NCBI RefSeq assembly: GCF_049243985.1
Contig: NC_135377.1
Span: 64,366,145 to 64,430,144 of the forward strand
Reading direction: 5' to 3'
From: Paroedura picta
Lineage: Eukaryota > Chordata > Lepidosauria > Squamata > Gekkonidae
Length of the DNA stretch: 64,000 bases
Shown piece after piece: positions 10,842-20,776 of the stretch (within the stretch, counting starts at the first letter, position 1; the number at the start of each line of letters is the position of its first letter). Under the pieces are notes generated by a model. That model searched no databases. It saw only the letters and a list, made by a program, of their open reading frames with translations, and was not told the origin of the DNA. Made by a program: the position numbers and the translations under genes.

Positions 10842-11358
10842 TGGGTGTAGTGGTTAAGAGCAGCGGACTCTAATCTGGAGAAAGGGGGACTGATTCACTA
10901 CTCTTCCACAGGCAGCCAGCTGGGCGACCTCGGTCCAGTCACAACAATTCTCTCAGCCTCACTTGTCTCACAGGGTGCCTGTTGTGAAAAGAGGAGGGGA
11001 AGGCAATTGTCAGCCACTTTGAGACTCCTAAAAGGTAAAGGTATCCCCTGTGCAAGCACCGGGTCATGTCTGACCCTTGGGGTGACGCCCTCTAGCGTTT
11101 TCATGGCAGACTCAATACGGGGCGGTTTGCCAGTGCCTTCCCCAGTCATTACCGTTTACCCCCCAGCAAGCAAGCTGGGTACTCATTTTACCGACCTCGG
11201 AAGGATGGAAGGCTGAACTGGCTGCTGGGATTGAACTCTCAGTCTCATGGGCAAAGCTTTCAGACTGCATGTCTGCTGCCTTACCACTCTGCGCCATCCT
11301 TGAGATTCCTAAAGGTTGACAAAAACGAGGTATAAAAAAACAAATCTTCCTCATCTCT
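10842..11358 (+). mobile_element. tRNA-derived squamate SINE (Squam1-like), split by a Sauria SINE
   Basis: Head GGTGTAGTGGTTAAGAGC, middle CTGGGCGACCTCGG and TCTCACAGGGTGCCTGTTG, then GCCACTTTGAGACTCCT. After the inserted SINE it resumes with TTGAGATTCCTAAAGG, GAGGTATAAAAAA and the CTTCCTC end. The subfamily name is tentative. Confidence 0.85.
11031..11296 (-). mobile_element. Sauria SINE inside another SINE
   Basis: Tail at the left (AAAGGTAAAGGTATCCCC), tRNA-like head at the right (CTTACCACTCTGCGCC). Duplicated target TTGAGACTCCTA (11019-11030) and TTGAGATTCCTA (11300-11311) lies within the tRNA-SINE body. Confidence 0.95.
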
Positions 11359-11572
11359 GACCTCACTCAGTAGTTTTTTCTGGGAAGTTAGAAAAGTGTA
11401 AGAGAGTAAGACAAGTGCTGTGAATTACGACCAACAATAATTTACGCAATGATACTGGAATTGCCATACTTGCTGAAAAATATATACACGGGTCTGTAGG
11501 GGGCAAAAAGTTTGCCTTTGCTTTTCCAACGGGCGGATAAATGCTCATCCTGAGCCACAAGTCATTTGCAAT

Positions 11573-11665
11573 GTAAACCTAAGCAGAATTACACTCTTCC
11601 ACGTTAGTTGGAATCAAATCAAAGGGTTTTAGAAGGGTGTAACTCTGTTTAGGATTGCATTATTA
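11573..11665. mobile_element. Short palindromic repeat (MITE-like)
   Basis: GTAAACCTAAGCAGAATTAC at the left pairs with GTAACTCTGTTTAGGATTGC at the right, giving about 30-base inverted arms around a short middle. Resembles a palindromic MITE widespread in reptiles; not named. Confidence 0.6.
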
Positions 11666-11772
11666 ACTGCTGTTTGAATTTTAGCACAGATTAATAATTA
11701 CCACCTCAGTTTATATATGTAGGGCTTGTGTAGGGTGCCAACTGTCTAATGACTATTTGATGTGACAGGTCT

Positions 11773-12050
11773 AAAGGTAAAGGTATCTCCAGTGCAAGCA
11801 CCAAGTCATGTCTGACCCTTGGGGTGACGCCCTCCAGCGTTTTCTTGGCAGACTCAATATGGGGTGGGTTGCCATTCCCTTCCCCAGTCATTACCGTTTG
11901 CCCCCCAGCAAGCAAGCTGGGTACTCATTTTACCGACCTCAAAAGGATGGAAGTCTGAGTCAACCTTGAGCCGGCTGCTGGGATCGAACTCCCAGCCTCA
12001 TGGGCAGATAGCTTCAGACAGCATTTCTGCCGCTTACCACTCTGCGCCAC
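11773..12050 (-). mobile_element. Sauria SINE, near full length
   Basis: AAAGGTAAAGGTATCTCC tail at the left, body GTACTCATTTTACCGACCTC, head CTTACCACTCTGCGCCAC at the right. It ends about 880 bases before the PPP1R3G start codon. Confidence 0.93.
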
Positions 12051-12234
12051 AATACTCAGACATAATTCCTAACGGCAGGGAACAACTTCCATGGGGTCTA
12101 ATGCCAGAGAGACCAACATCCAAAGTGTCCATTCTCTCCAGGGGATCCCAGATCTCCAGCCACCACCTGGAGGATGGCAACTATACATCTAGTTACATCC
12201 AAGTAGCATAGACTTCAGAACACAAGAAGACAGA

Positions 12235-12480
12235 TTTGGAAAGGCTGGGGAGGACAGTTTGTGATGTCAATCCCCAGGTGGGACCAGAGGATTCCTTGGT
12301 TTCAGGGCTCATCTCCTGACAACAGATCTCAGTTCCCCCGGAGAAAATGGCCGCTTTGACGGGTGAGCTCCCTAGCATTAGACTCCACTGTGGTTCCTTC
12401 CCACCCCAAATCCGGCGCCCTCCCGGCTCCACCCCCAAAGTCTCCAGGCATCTCCCAACCCAGAGCTGGCAGCCTCCCAA
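12235..12480. mobile_element. Interspersed repeat, family D2, at the edge of the PPP1R3G CpG island
   Basis: Shares CTCAGTTCCCC-GGAGAAAATGGC, TAGCATTAGACTCCACTG and TCTCCAGGCATCTCCCAACC with the copy at 5503-5791. The right end CCAGAGCTGGCAGCCTCC resembles the GCCAGC-type end motif. It overlaps the start of the CpG-rich region. Confidence 0.6.
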
Positions 12481-12932
12481 GAATGCAGTCGTGGCGAACA
12501 GCTTCCCCTGCCCAAGAGGGCTTCTCCGTGCAACTTGCTCCTTCCCCGCGGGGCAAAACTGCGGCTGGGGGGCGTGGCAGAGTCCGGCCTCGGGGCCTGA
12601 GGGGGCGGGTTCCCATGCTCGTTCCCTGCGGCCAGCCCGCGGGGGAAGCGGCTGCGTGCCTCGGCGCCCGTGGCGAATGTCTCGTCGGGCTTTCTCCCTT
12701 CGGGTTCGGGGGGAGGGCCCGGCGGGGCCCGCCCATTCCTGCCGGCGGGGAGGAGGAGGAGGAGGAGGAGGGAGCGGCGGAGAGGCAGGCAAAGGGGGCG
12801 CGCCGCTTCCTTGGCCGTGCCGCGGGGCTTTGCGCGCAGAGTCCCCGACGGCAGCGGCAGCAGCGATGGGGGCGCGACGGCGGGCGGGTGGGAGCGGGGC
12901 TGGGCCTGCCCTGTGAGCCGGACGGCGCCGTC

Positions 12933-12983
12933 ATGCCATGGAGGGCCGCGGCTCGGCGGTGCTGGGCTTGGGGCAACTTTTAG
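12933..12983 (+). CDS. Short upstream ORF overlapping the PPP1R3G start
   Basis: An ATG five bases before the PPP1R3G start opens a 16-codon frame that ends at TAG 12981-12983, inside the PPP1R3G coding region but out of frame with it. Its context (GTCATGC) is weak, whereas the main ATG is strong, so leaky scanning would be expected. It could lower translation slightly. It is only relevant if transcription starts upstream of 12933, which is likely but not shown by the sequence. Confidence 0.4.
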   Translation: MPWRAAARRCWAWGNF

Positions 12984-13906
12984 CTCCCTTCGGAGAGCGC
13001 CAGCTGCAGGAAGAGGCCGCCGCGCTGCCGCTATGGCCGCCGGAGGAGGCGCTTTTGCAGGCGGCGGAGGAGGAAGAGGAGGAGGCGGAGGCGGAGGCGG
13101 AGGCGGCGGCGGGGGAGCGGGACGGCGAGGAGGCGCTGCTGGCCCTTCGCCGCCGCCACGGGCGCTCCCTCTCGCTGCCCGCCAGCCCGACGCTGGGCGC
13201 GGCGGGGCGGCTGTTCCCGGCTGAGGGCGAGGCGGGCGGGGCGGCGAGCGGCTGCTGCACCAAGTGCAAGAAGCGCGTGCAGTTCGCGGACGCGCTGGGG
13301 CTGTGCCTGGCCAGCGTGAAGCACTTCAGCGCGGCCGAGGAGCCGCAGGTGCCGCCCGCCGTGCTCTCCCGCCTGCAGAGCTTCCCCATGCGCCGCCGGG
13401 ACCTGGAGGAGTTCAGCGCCGCCCTGGCCGGGCTGGGCGGCTGCGCGGCGCCTCCCTTCGCGCGGCCGCTCCCGCCGGCCCGCCCGCTCGTGCCCCGCTT
13501 CGAGGCGGCCGGGAAGCGGCCGGCGGGCGAGCGGCTGCGGCGGGAGCGCGTGTGCCTGGAGGAGGCGGCCGGGACGGCGCTGGCCGGGGCGCCCACGGAC
13601 GTGCGCGGCGTGGTGCGGGTGCTGGCCTGCCCCGGCGCCAAGGAGGTGACGGTGCGCTACACCTTCAACGAGTGGCTCTCCTTCCTCGACTCGGCCGCCG
13701 TGCCCCTGCCGCCACCGCCGCCGCCCGGCTCGCCCCCCGACGACGACGACGACCCCGACGCGCCTCCCGTCGAGCGCTACCACTTCGCCTTGTGCCTCCC
13801 GCCGGGCCTGCAGGAGGGCACGGCCGTGCACTTCGCCATCTGCTACCGCAGCCAGCAGGGCGAGCACTGGGACAACAACGGAGGCCGCAACTACACCTTG
13901 CACTGA
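12938..13906 (+). CDS. PPP1R3G: Protein phosphatase 1 regulatory subunit 3G (glycogen-targeting), single exon
   Basis: The frame encodes 322 residues. The family targets the PP1 catalytic subunit to glycogen, where PP1 dephosphorylates glycogen synthase and phosphorylase; PPP1R3G is also linked to PP1 action on RIPK1. Visible features: a Glu/Ala-rich stretch (about 44-58), RSLSLPASP (76-84) matching a conserved serine motif, the CCTKCKKRVQFAD block (106-118) with the RVxF PP1-docking motif RVQF at 113-116, the conserved SVKHF-EEPQVPPAVLSRL block (126-146), and a CBM21 glycogen-binding domain (about 183-322) with VTVRYTFNEW and the hallmark WDNN..NYT at 311-320. The CBM21 is split by a Pro/Asp-rich loop (256-277), which is variable in orthologues. 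The chosen ATG has a strong GCCATGG context. The protein stops right after NYTL-H, about ten residues earlier than the human protein as I remember it. Third positions are extremely GC-rich. There is no intron, as in mammals. The RVQF block separates it from PPP1R3B/C/D/E. Confidence 0.96.
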   Translation: MEGRGSAVLGLGQLLAPFGERQLQEEAAALPLWPPEEALLQAAEEEEEEAEAEAEAAAGERDGEEALLALRRRHGRSLSLPASPTLGAAGRLFPAEGEAGGAASGCCTKCKKRVQFADALGLCLASVKHFSAAEEPQVPPAVLSRLQSFPMRRRDLEEFSAALAGLGGCAAPPFARPLPPARPLVPRFEAAGKRPAGERLRRERVCLEEAAGTALAGAPTDVRGVVRVLACPGAKEVTVRYTFNEWLSFLDSAAVPLPPPPPPGSPPDDDDDPDAPPVERYHFALCLPPGLQEGTAVHFAICYRSQQGEHWDNNGGRNYTLH

Positions 13907-14620
13907 GGCGCAACCAGCCGCCCCGGGCCCCTGCAGCCTCTCCCGGGGGCCTGTCCTCTCCTCTCCCAGCGCCCTGGTCCTGGAGGGCATCCAGTTGCCA
14001 GCTGTGCCTTTGCACCCCAAGCCTTGCTGCCCGTACCCCACCAAGAGCCAGGAATGCCAGAAGAGACTCTCAGCCTGAGGCAGGGCCCAACAGCCTCCTC
14101 AAAACTTTGGTGCGCTCTCCCCCAGGCAGAGGGATTTGTGTCTTGGAACCATTTGGATGTGAATCGCACGGTGGATATAAAGCCTGCTGTGGGACTGCTC
14201 GGGTCCCCCTTTTCCGGAATGCACTTTACGTATGTTCAGAGGGGAGGAAGGAAGGAAGGAAGCTGAGCTGGCCATTCCTGTGGCCTCTCCCCCTTGCCTC
14301 AAGTCCGCTAAAGGCTGACGGACCTTCCGTTTCCCTTCCCCAAGATGGCCTTTAACATGAAGACAGCACTACAGTGATTTTAATGAACTGGGGAAATACA
14401 AGAGCTGTTCAGGACATACTTTAAAAAACAACCCAGCCTTGCCTTTTTATTCTTCTCTTCCGTCTTGAAAATGGTGCCTTGACTGAAATACGTTGATGTA
14501 AGACAGAACAAAGGTTTTGACGGTTGTGTCGAGGACTGGACTTGTTCTCCTAGCAAAGGCATCAACTGTTGCTGGATTTATTAATTTTTTGCAATAAAGA
14601 GAGAGGAGTTTATGAGAAAT
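13907..14620 (+). other. PPP1R3G: PPP1R3G 3' untranslated region (proximal form)
   Basis: About 0.7 kb of non-coding sequence follows the stop codon. GC content falls quickly after 13960. It contains a short GGAA run near 14245 and ends in a T-rich stretch followed by AATAAA at 14593-14598, so cleavage is expected near 14610-14620. No interspersed repeat was recognised inside it. A longer form is possible because AATAAA motifs also occur at 15804 and 17609. Confidence 0.65.
14593..14598 (+). promoter_or_regulatory. PPP1R3G: Polyadenylation signal, PPP1R3G
   Basis: Canonical AATAAA about 690 bases after the stop codon, directly after a T-rich tract. It is the first canonical signal downstream of the CDS. 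Confidence 0.65.
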
Positions 14621-15391
14621 GGCTGAATCTCAGCAAAAATCGGAGCTAGAAGAAATTCTTCTGCCTCCTCTTCAGGCTGTGATGCCTTGAATAAGTTGTC
14701 TGTGATTTCACATGGGGTTAACTGCTGCTAACAACATAGCACGTGGAGGGGCTTTCAGGGTCTGTGTAGGATGTAAGACAGTGGGTTCGGTTCACAAAAC
14801 CAGTACGGATGCAAGAGCCATTGGAGAACGGCCTAAAAACCAGTGTGCTCCGGCTATGAGGGAAGATCTCTCCATTACACTAATAGGATAAAGACATTTT
14901 TAGCACGAAGTCTTGTACCTGCTAAAACACAGTGCCCCAAACAACGGATAAACAGTGCAGAAACCCTGACCTGCTTTACGTTCAATCTTGAACATGCTGC
15001 CCACTTATAGGTAGCTGGCTTATAGTTGCAACTGATAACCGGCTATTTTCTGATAGATTTGTGGAACAGGGAGTATGCAGGACATTCCTGTGTGCACTTG
15101 GCTAACTCTGCCGTGAGAAAGCATGGGCAGGTTTTCCTTAGGGTCACAGAGCCCCAGGCGGTGCAGGCTGACATGTTCTTTTCCACTTCGAATATACCGA
15201 TATACTGTGAAAGTGAACTGCTGATGATGAAGTCACTGTTAATGTCCTCTTCACTTAAGTGCCCTGAATCTGTAGTTTAGTGGAGCCTTTTAAGGGCCCT
15301 CCTTTATTGTTGGAAACTAAATGCACTTTCACAATCCAAAGTAACTTTGTTATGCTGTTTTGTAGAGTTACTAGCAGCAATCGGTCTGGGA
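14621..15391. other. Single-copy DNA downstream of PPP1R3G
   Basis: No repeats recognised. Could be intergenic or a long alternative 3' UTR of PPP1R3G. Confidence 0.45.
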
Positions 15392-15526
15392 CAGGGGTAG
15401 TCAAACTGCGGCCCTCCAGATGTCCATGGACTACAATTCCCATGAGCCCCTGCCAGCATCGCTGGCAGGGGGTCATGAGAATTGTAGTCCATGGACATCT
15501 GGAGGGCCGCAGTTTGGCTACCCCTG
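15392..15526. mobile_element. Palindromic hAT MITE (family M), copy 1
   Basis: Almost perfect hairpin: CAGGGGTAGTCAAACTGCGG at the left and its inverse CCGCAGTTTGGCTACCCCTG at the right, with ATGTCCATGGACTACAATTC between. TSD GTCTGGGA (15384-15391) and GTCTAGGA (15527-15534). Confidence 0.93.
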
Positions 15527-15803
15527 GTCTAGGAAGATAGCTGCCAGAGAAACAGATTTGGGGAACAGTTCAGTGACCACTTGCCTAGATCTGTTAGTTT
15601 TGTTGCTGTTATTGTGATCAGCCTGAATGGTCATTAAGCTATCCCTGAAAATCTACTCTGAGCAGAGATGTCCTACGAATGACTGATTTCCCGCACCCCA
15701 GAATCTTGTTAAATGGTCTTACAAATTACCCTTTTAAAGTGGCATAGCTGTTCTGGCTCCTCAAAGGCAAAACTGTAGGAATTTTATGCTATTTATTCAA
15801 CTC

Positions 15804-15809
15804 AATAAA
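15804..15809 (+). promoter_or_regulatory. Candidate distal polyadenylation signal
   Basis: AATAAA (CTCAATAAAAAC context) on the coding strand of PPP1R3G in mostly single-copy DNA. It could end a longer PPP1R3G transcript. There is no independent support. Confidence 0.25.
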
Positions 15810-17608
15810 AACTTGGATTGTTGCTGCTCTTCCCTCTTAGAAATGGTGAGAATTTATATAAGTGATCCTGTGTTGGTTATTGCCTTAGAAGCTTGTTAAA
15901 AGATGGACCCCCTTGTAAGAGAACAGGACACACAACATGGAAATTGGGAAATGGTGATTGAGGAGACAACTAGGTCAGTGTTGTAGTGCCCCTGTTGAAG
16001 GCCTAGCGTTCACTTTGTTATTTTTGTATTTCACTTCCTGCAGCTGGCTGTCATGAATGCATTTTCTTATAGAATCACTTTGCTGTTTGCTTTAAGTACA
16101 CCTTTATATCAGACTCTGGGTCATCTGATACTAAAGAAAATGGGTCTCCTCTCCTTCAAGCATACTGCAAACAGTAATGGACAGTATCAGTAAATGTGAA
16201 TCTAGGGTCCTTGGCCTTTCACAGCCCCTGAACGTGTGGCGTGCTGCATGTTTGTAGACAACTGTGCCCCTTTCATACCTGATGGTATTTTTTGCAGTTT
16301 GCACGCAAACTATTGGCCCTTCTGTGTCACGCGTAAGCCGCTGGGAATGCTCTTGCCACTTGGTGGTGTTACAGGGAAGCATGCAGGATAAATGCAACAA
16401 CAACAAAAAAACCTGGATGCCCTCTGGAAACCCTGTGGTTCTCTTTAAGAGTTAAGCTGTGATTTGTTTGTTTTGGGTGGGGAGAGAGGCTGGCAGTCCC
16501 CCAGGGAGTCAGACCACGTAACCTTGGACTCTGTTTTCAAAAACTATTTCGGACAACAGTTGAAACATAGATGAAGACTCTCCCCACCCCTTTTGTCCCA
16601 GGAGCATGTGTACAGCAAGAGTATGGATACCTTCTGTTGCTTTAACACCTTTGATTGTCCAGCTAGAGCAGTGATCAATCTCAAAAGTACAGAAGAACTC
16701 ATCTTGAGTCACTTAAAAAAATCTTTGTTGTAAATACACAAAAAGCCATTGTGAGGTTTTATGTAGCACTTGAATAAGTCAACACTAGCACAAGTACACA
16801 AAATTCTTGACACTACATACTCCTTTTTTGCTTAAATGACCATTTGCAATGGTGCCAAAGTGAGTCATTGTATGTTCAGCATAAGATTGCCTTAAGCGGT
16901 AACGATCCTGTCATCTTTGGAGGAGAAGCTGGTTTTTATTTTCCCCCCATGGAATAATGTTTACACGCCTCAAAAAGCCCAGTGTGTTAATACTCGCGCG
17001 TGTAGCAAACTTCTCATTAAATAGTTATGGCTTCAGTTGGCCCTCTGCAAAATCTCTGGTTTCATCGTGTCCCACCGGCTGTGTGCAAGAGCACCGTGGA
17101 GCTCTTTTCTTTTTTTTAAAAAGGAAAAGGCTTGAAATTGAATGTGACAGTTTTAGCTTGTGGCTAGATGGTATTCTGAGGGGAGTGAGCAGAGATGCTG
17201 CCTGGCATAGCCAAGCAATCAAGCTGTCTGAACAAGATTATTCACAGCAAGCGAGGTGAAAGTCTCTAGCGGGCTGTATATTCTTGCAAAAACTAGTCTG
17301 AGCTGGTTTTGCCTGGGGTATGCAGAGGTTTCCTCCGGAACCTCTTGTGGATAATCTTACAGGGGAAAGCGTCCTGAGGATGCTGATGCAGCTCACCTAT
17401 GGCCATCTCATGGTGTTGGACATCTTCCAAATGCATGGACTGTATATCAAGGATTGTCCTTTTCCAGGAACGACAGACAGACTCACACCTCACATCTTTC
17501 ACAAGGGAAAATGGGGCAGGGGAGGCATGTTGGATAAAGGTTTTTGTATAGATGCACTGTGGGAATTGCCTCAGTTACTTTGGTAAGCGAGCCTTGTAAA
17601 CCTTGATG

Positions 17609-17614
17609 AATAAA
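17609..17614 (+). promoter_or_regulatory. Candidate distal polyadenylation signal
   Basis: AATAAA in the context GATGAATAAAAATG. It is a second candidate for a long PPP1R3G 3' UTR in repeat-poor sequence. There is no independent support. Confidence 0.2.
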
Positions 17615-18308
17615 AATGCCTTACGTTGCAAGTTCATGACGCTGTCTGTCTGGTCCATATGACTGCATCACCTTGATTATTTTGGTCTCCAGCTTAGTTT
17701 CACGTGTCACAGGAAGGCTGTGCAAACAAAGGTCATGCTGGGAGTTTTGGGCTTCACAGCTCTTCAAAGAGTTTATTGGGGCAGCAAACACAAATATTTC
17801 TTGCAAGGGAGACTAAAACTGTTGGCTGGTTCCTCTCACCTCCTTCCCACAGGGCCAGGAGCTTCAAAGCAGAGTTAAAACCCATTTTATAGCAGATTTG
17901 GAGACGTAAGGTTGGAGAATGTGAGCTTGGGTGTTAAAACCAGTTGCTTTTGTCAAAACTGGCTGAACTTTCTGCGTGTAACGTCTAGGAATAGTTCCGT
18001 GGTCTAAGATCAAGCATAACGTTTAAACCCATTTGGTCATCTTAGTGGCTTCTAAACAGTAAAAGCCAAAGGTTCTTATGACAAAACTTCTCATGTTGTA
18101 TAGTTTGTTATTGCCCAATGTCATATTTCATTTAGTTCTGTTTGATTTGGACTTCAACTTGGTTATTTTGGGCCCTAAACAAAAAACACTAGAAGCTTCT
18201 TTGGCCATATCTATTTGTAGAAAAGGAAGGGAAAATATCCTAGTGTAATAAATTAATCTGAATATGCAATATTTCTTTTAGCTTAAAACTTCAGCCTTAA
18301 CTCTGGTC

Positions 18309-18490
18309 AGAGTTATGTGGCACAATGGTGAAAGTGACAGACTGGTTTTGGGAGAACCAGGTTCGAATCTCCGTCAGACAAGGTGACTTTGGGCCATTCA
18401 GCCTAACTTATCTCACAGGGTTGTTGTGAGAACCATGTAAGCTGCTTTGGATCTCTGGTGGGAGGAAAAGGTGAGGTATGAATGAAGGGG
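18309..18490 (+). mobile_element. tRNA-derived SINE, second subfamily
   Basis: Head GGCACAATGGTGAAAGTG with the B-box-like GGTTCGAATCTCC, then GGTGACTTTGGGCCATTCAG, CTCACAGGGTTGTTGTGAG and GAGGTATGAATGAAG. It differs from the Squam1-like copies in both head and end. Confidence 0.75.
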
Positions 18491-18648
18491 AGTTCTAAGC
18501 AGTTCTGGGAGAACTTATCGGTCAGCACTGGCCTGTGTCTATACACTTTAGTTTTGCAACTTCCCCATAATGAACAGTCTTACTTTCTTAAAAATGTGAG
18601 AGAGCACAGAAGTATAGAGTCATACCAGTGATGTTCTAGAAGCATTTT

Positions 18649-18801
18649 GAGTCCAGTGGCTCCTTTAAGACCAACAAAGGTTTATTCAAAGTATAACCTT
18701 TGTATGTATGGACATTTTGTCATATACAAAAAATGCATGCACATGAAAGCTTGTAACTTTAATAAAAATCTGTTGGTCTTAAATGTGCCTCTGGTCTCAA
18801 A
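18649..18801. mobile_element. Fold-back repeat (family A), short internal-deletion copy
   Basis: GAGTCCAGTGGCTCC-TTTAAGACCAACAAAG at the left and CTGTTGGTCTTAAATGTGCC at the right are inverted. The terminal arms match family A ends elsewhere; the centre is short (about 60 bases). Confidence 0.7.
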
Positions 18802-18813
18802 CATCGTTCTGCT

Positions 18814-19048
18814 GTCAGCTTGGTGTAGTGGTTAAGAGTGGCAGCTTTGAATCTGGGCAGCCAGTTGGGTGACCTTGGGCTCCTCACAGCCGTGATGGAG
18901 CTGCTCTGACCGAGCAGTCCTGTCAGAGCTCTCTCAGCCCCACCAGCCTCCCAGGATGTCTTTTGTGGGGAGCAGAAAGGAAGGCAGTTGTAAGCCACTT
19001 TGAGACTCCTGGTTGAGAAAAGCGGGATATAAAAAAAATCTCTTCTTG
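18814..19048 (+). mobile_element. tRNA-derived squamate SINE (Squam1-like)
   Basis: GTCAGCTTGGTGTAGTGGTT head, GGTGACCTTGGGCTCCTCAC, TTTTGTGGGGAGCAGAAAGG, CCACTTTGAGACTCC and AGCGGGATATAAA end. Part of the head/B-box region is shortened. Confidence 0.88.
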
Positions 19049-19951
19049 TACCTTAAGTACTTAAAACATGCATTAATAAGCAGTTCTGCCAGGACTCATG
19101 AGTAAACACTGGTGTAGCATGCGGTTGTGTCTAAAGCACTTCGATTAATACAAGCATAAAACAATCTTGCCATGAGAGCATGGTGATATTGCAATACTTA
19201 AACTATATGGTGCATTTTCTGAGGCTGTGGTCTACAGAAGAACCTTTCCAGAGGGGTCCATATCTCTTGGCTGAAGCCCCCTCCCCCTGCAAAGCGGTGG
19301 TATTTAGTGAAAGTGTCAAGGGGGGGTTGCTTTAAATCAGTGGCTCCAACATGGGGAGAGGAAGCTGACGCTATCTGGCAGCTTTGAGAGGGGCACACTG
19401 TCCAGCAAGGAATCTCGGGGAGTGGTTGGGAGTATTGTCCTTCTGAAGCTTACTGCCATGCATGACACTTTGTTTCCCAATGGTGCTATGGATGCTTAGT
19501 TGCGGGGGAGCATAAGGCAACTTCTCCCTGCCCTCAAGCTAGAGGGCCTGCAATGAAGAAACAGCCTAGAGTGGCATTTACAAGTTCTGAAATTTATATG
19601 CTGCATTACTAGACCCATGGGCCTGCTCACAGCTTAGAAACTCACTAAGTCAAAGGTAAGAATTTCTGAACAAGGCTCCAGTGAAATGGGTTTCACCTAT
19701 CATTAATTAGTTTTGCAACTCTTTCAGTGCAATCTTGAGCAATTTACACATCACCGAGTCCAATGAGATTTATTCCCCTAATGCACTTGATGGCAGCATT
19801 AAAGCTAGGTGTTGCTTATTTAGCTGCATGTATTTCAGTGGCTTGCATCTCTCAGTGTTTGGGATTTCCACTTTATATTTCTTGTCGCGTCCCTAATACT
19901 GAACAAATTGTCCACTTGAGTTTAAAGAAATTTCCCATACATCCTGTAACA
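19049..19951. other. Nothing firmly recognised
   Basis: About 19720-19790 (CAGTGCAATCTTGAGCAATT) could be half of the palindromic MITE seen at 11573, but it is too worn to call. The rest is unassigned. Confidence 0.35.
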
Positions 19952-20269
19952 CAGCCTCTCTCAACTGTTTACCACTGAGAAACCTCTGAAACATGGTTTA
20001 GGTTTGAGAAACCCCAGAAGTGGCACAATCATGCAGAATATGGTTGGGAAGCATAGTTGTGGACATGCCCACCTCGAGTTCCTCCATGCCCATCATTTCC
20101 CATTTTGGGAGGGAGTGGGTGGATTGATGTGGCCATACATGGTCATATCACTCAATGAATATTTCCCAAATTTAAAATATATATAAAATTACTTCCAACC
20201 ATTCAGGAAACCCTTCTAGGATTGCCAAGGCACTTCAGGGTTTCACGAAACCCTGGTTAAGAAAGCCCA
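19952..20269 (+). mobile_element. hAT-type element, family B, with perfect 8 bp TSD
   Basis: Ends CAGCCTCTCTCAAC and GGTTAAGAAAGCCCA. Direct repeat CTGTAACA at 19944-19951 and 20270-20277. Body AGAAACCTCTGAAACATG, GAAACCCCAGAAGTGGCAC. Confidence 0.9.
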
Positions 20270-20776
20270 CTGTAACATATGCTGTTCTTTGTAGTAACAC
20301 TGAAAATAGTTGAAGCATAATAATGTCCAGAGATTTCAGCTCTTCATGGTTGTGCACGTACTGCACCATCTGTGGAAGACGGAATCTGTTGTATTTCTTG
20401 GTATTGAAGTGATTTAAGACCACTAAACTGGGGGAGGGGGGGGAAAGAGAAAGATTGAAAGCCATTCTTGTTTTCTGTTTTTAAAGCACTGAGGACTTGC
20501 TCAGTGAAAACTGAAGAGCAATGCTTCCCTTAGGAATGCACGGGGATAAAATGATGGGAACATTCCAGGGAGATTCGAAAACAGCTGAAAGAAAACATCA
20601 TTGATCTTACAGAAGCAAAATAATGGTTCTCCTTCAAATGCAGAATGGCTCTTGAATATTAATCAACGCAGGATCCAGTGGCTAATCGCAGAAAACATGG
20701 TTTACTGGAACAGAAACTTTGGTTGAAGACAGCTGCCTCCCATAGCTGTTCAAGAAAACAAGGAAACAGCCCAGTC
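20270..20776. other. Nothing recognised
   Basis: Short stretch with a G-rich run near 20432. No repeat or gene was identified. Confidence 0.4.

Larger units (their letters stand above)
12380..13960. promoter_or_regulatory. CpG island covering the PPP1R3G promoter and coding region
   Basis: GC content and CpG density rise sharply from about 12400 and stay high to about 13960, in contrast to the AT-rich surroundings. This is the only host CpG island in the window. No TATA box is obvious just upstream of the ATG, which fits a CpG-island promoter with dispersed starts. Purine-rich GGA repeats lie at about 12748-12785. The transcription start cannot be placed from sequence alone. Confidence 0.8.
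15535..18305. other. Repeat-poor DNA between PPP1R3G and LYRM4
   Basis: About 2.8 kb with no interspersed repeat that I recognise, unusual for this window. It may contain conserved non-coding sequence or a long 3' UTR (AATAAA at 15804 and 17609). Open frames here are short and unrecognised. Confidence 0.45.

Noticed and set aside
12193-12983. Several 180-215 codon frames in the CpG island upstream of PPP1R3G
   Set aside because: Few stop codons are expected in such GC-rich DNA. The products are Pro/Gly/Ser-rich and resemble nothing; they also run through repeat D2.
12931-14044. Long reverse-strand frames (236 and 337 codons) across PPP1R3G
   Set aside because: They are GC-driven antisense shadows with low-complexity Ala/Arg/Ser sequence and no motif.
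13264-14355. 363-codon open frame overlapping PPP1R3G in another frame
   Set aside because: It is Ala/Arg/Gly/Pro-rich, follows from the very high GC content of the CDS, and lacks any recognisable domain. It is a shadow frame.
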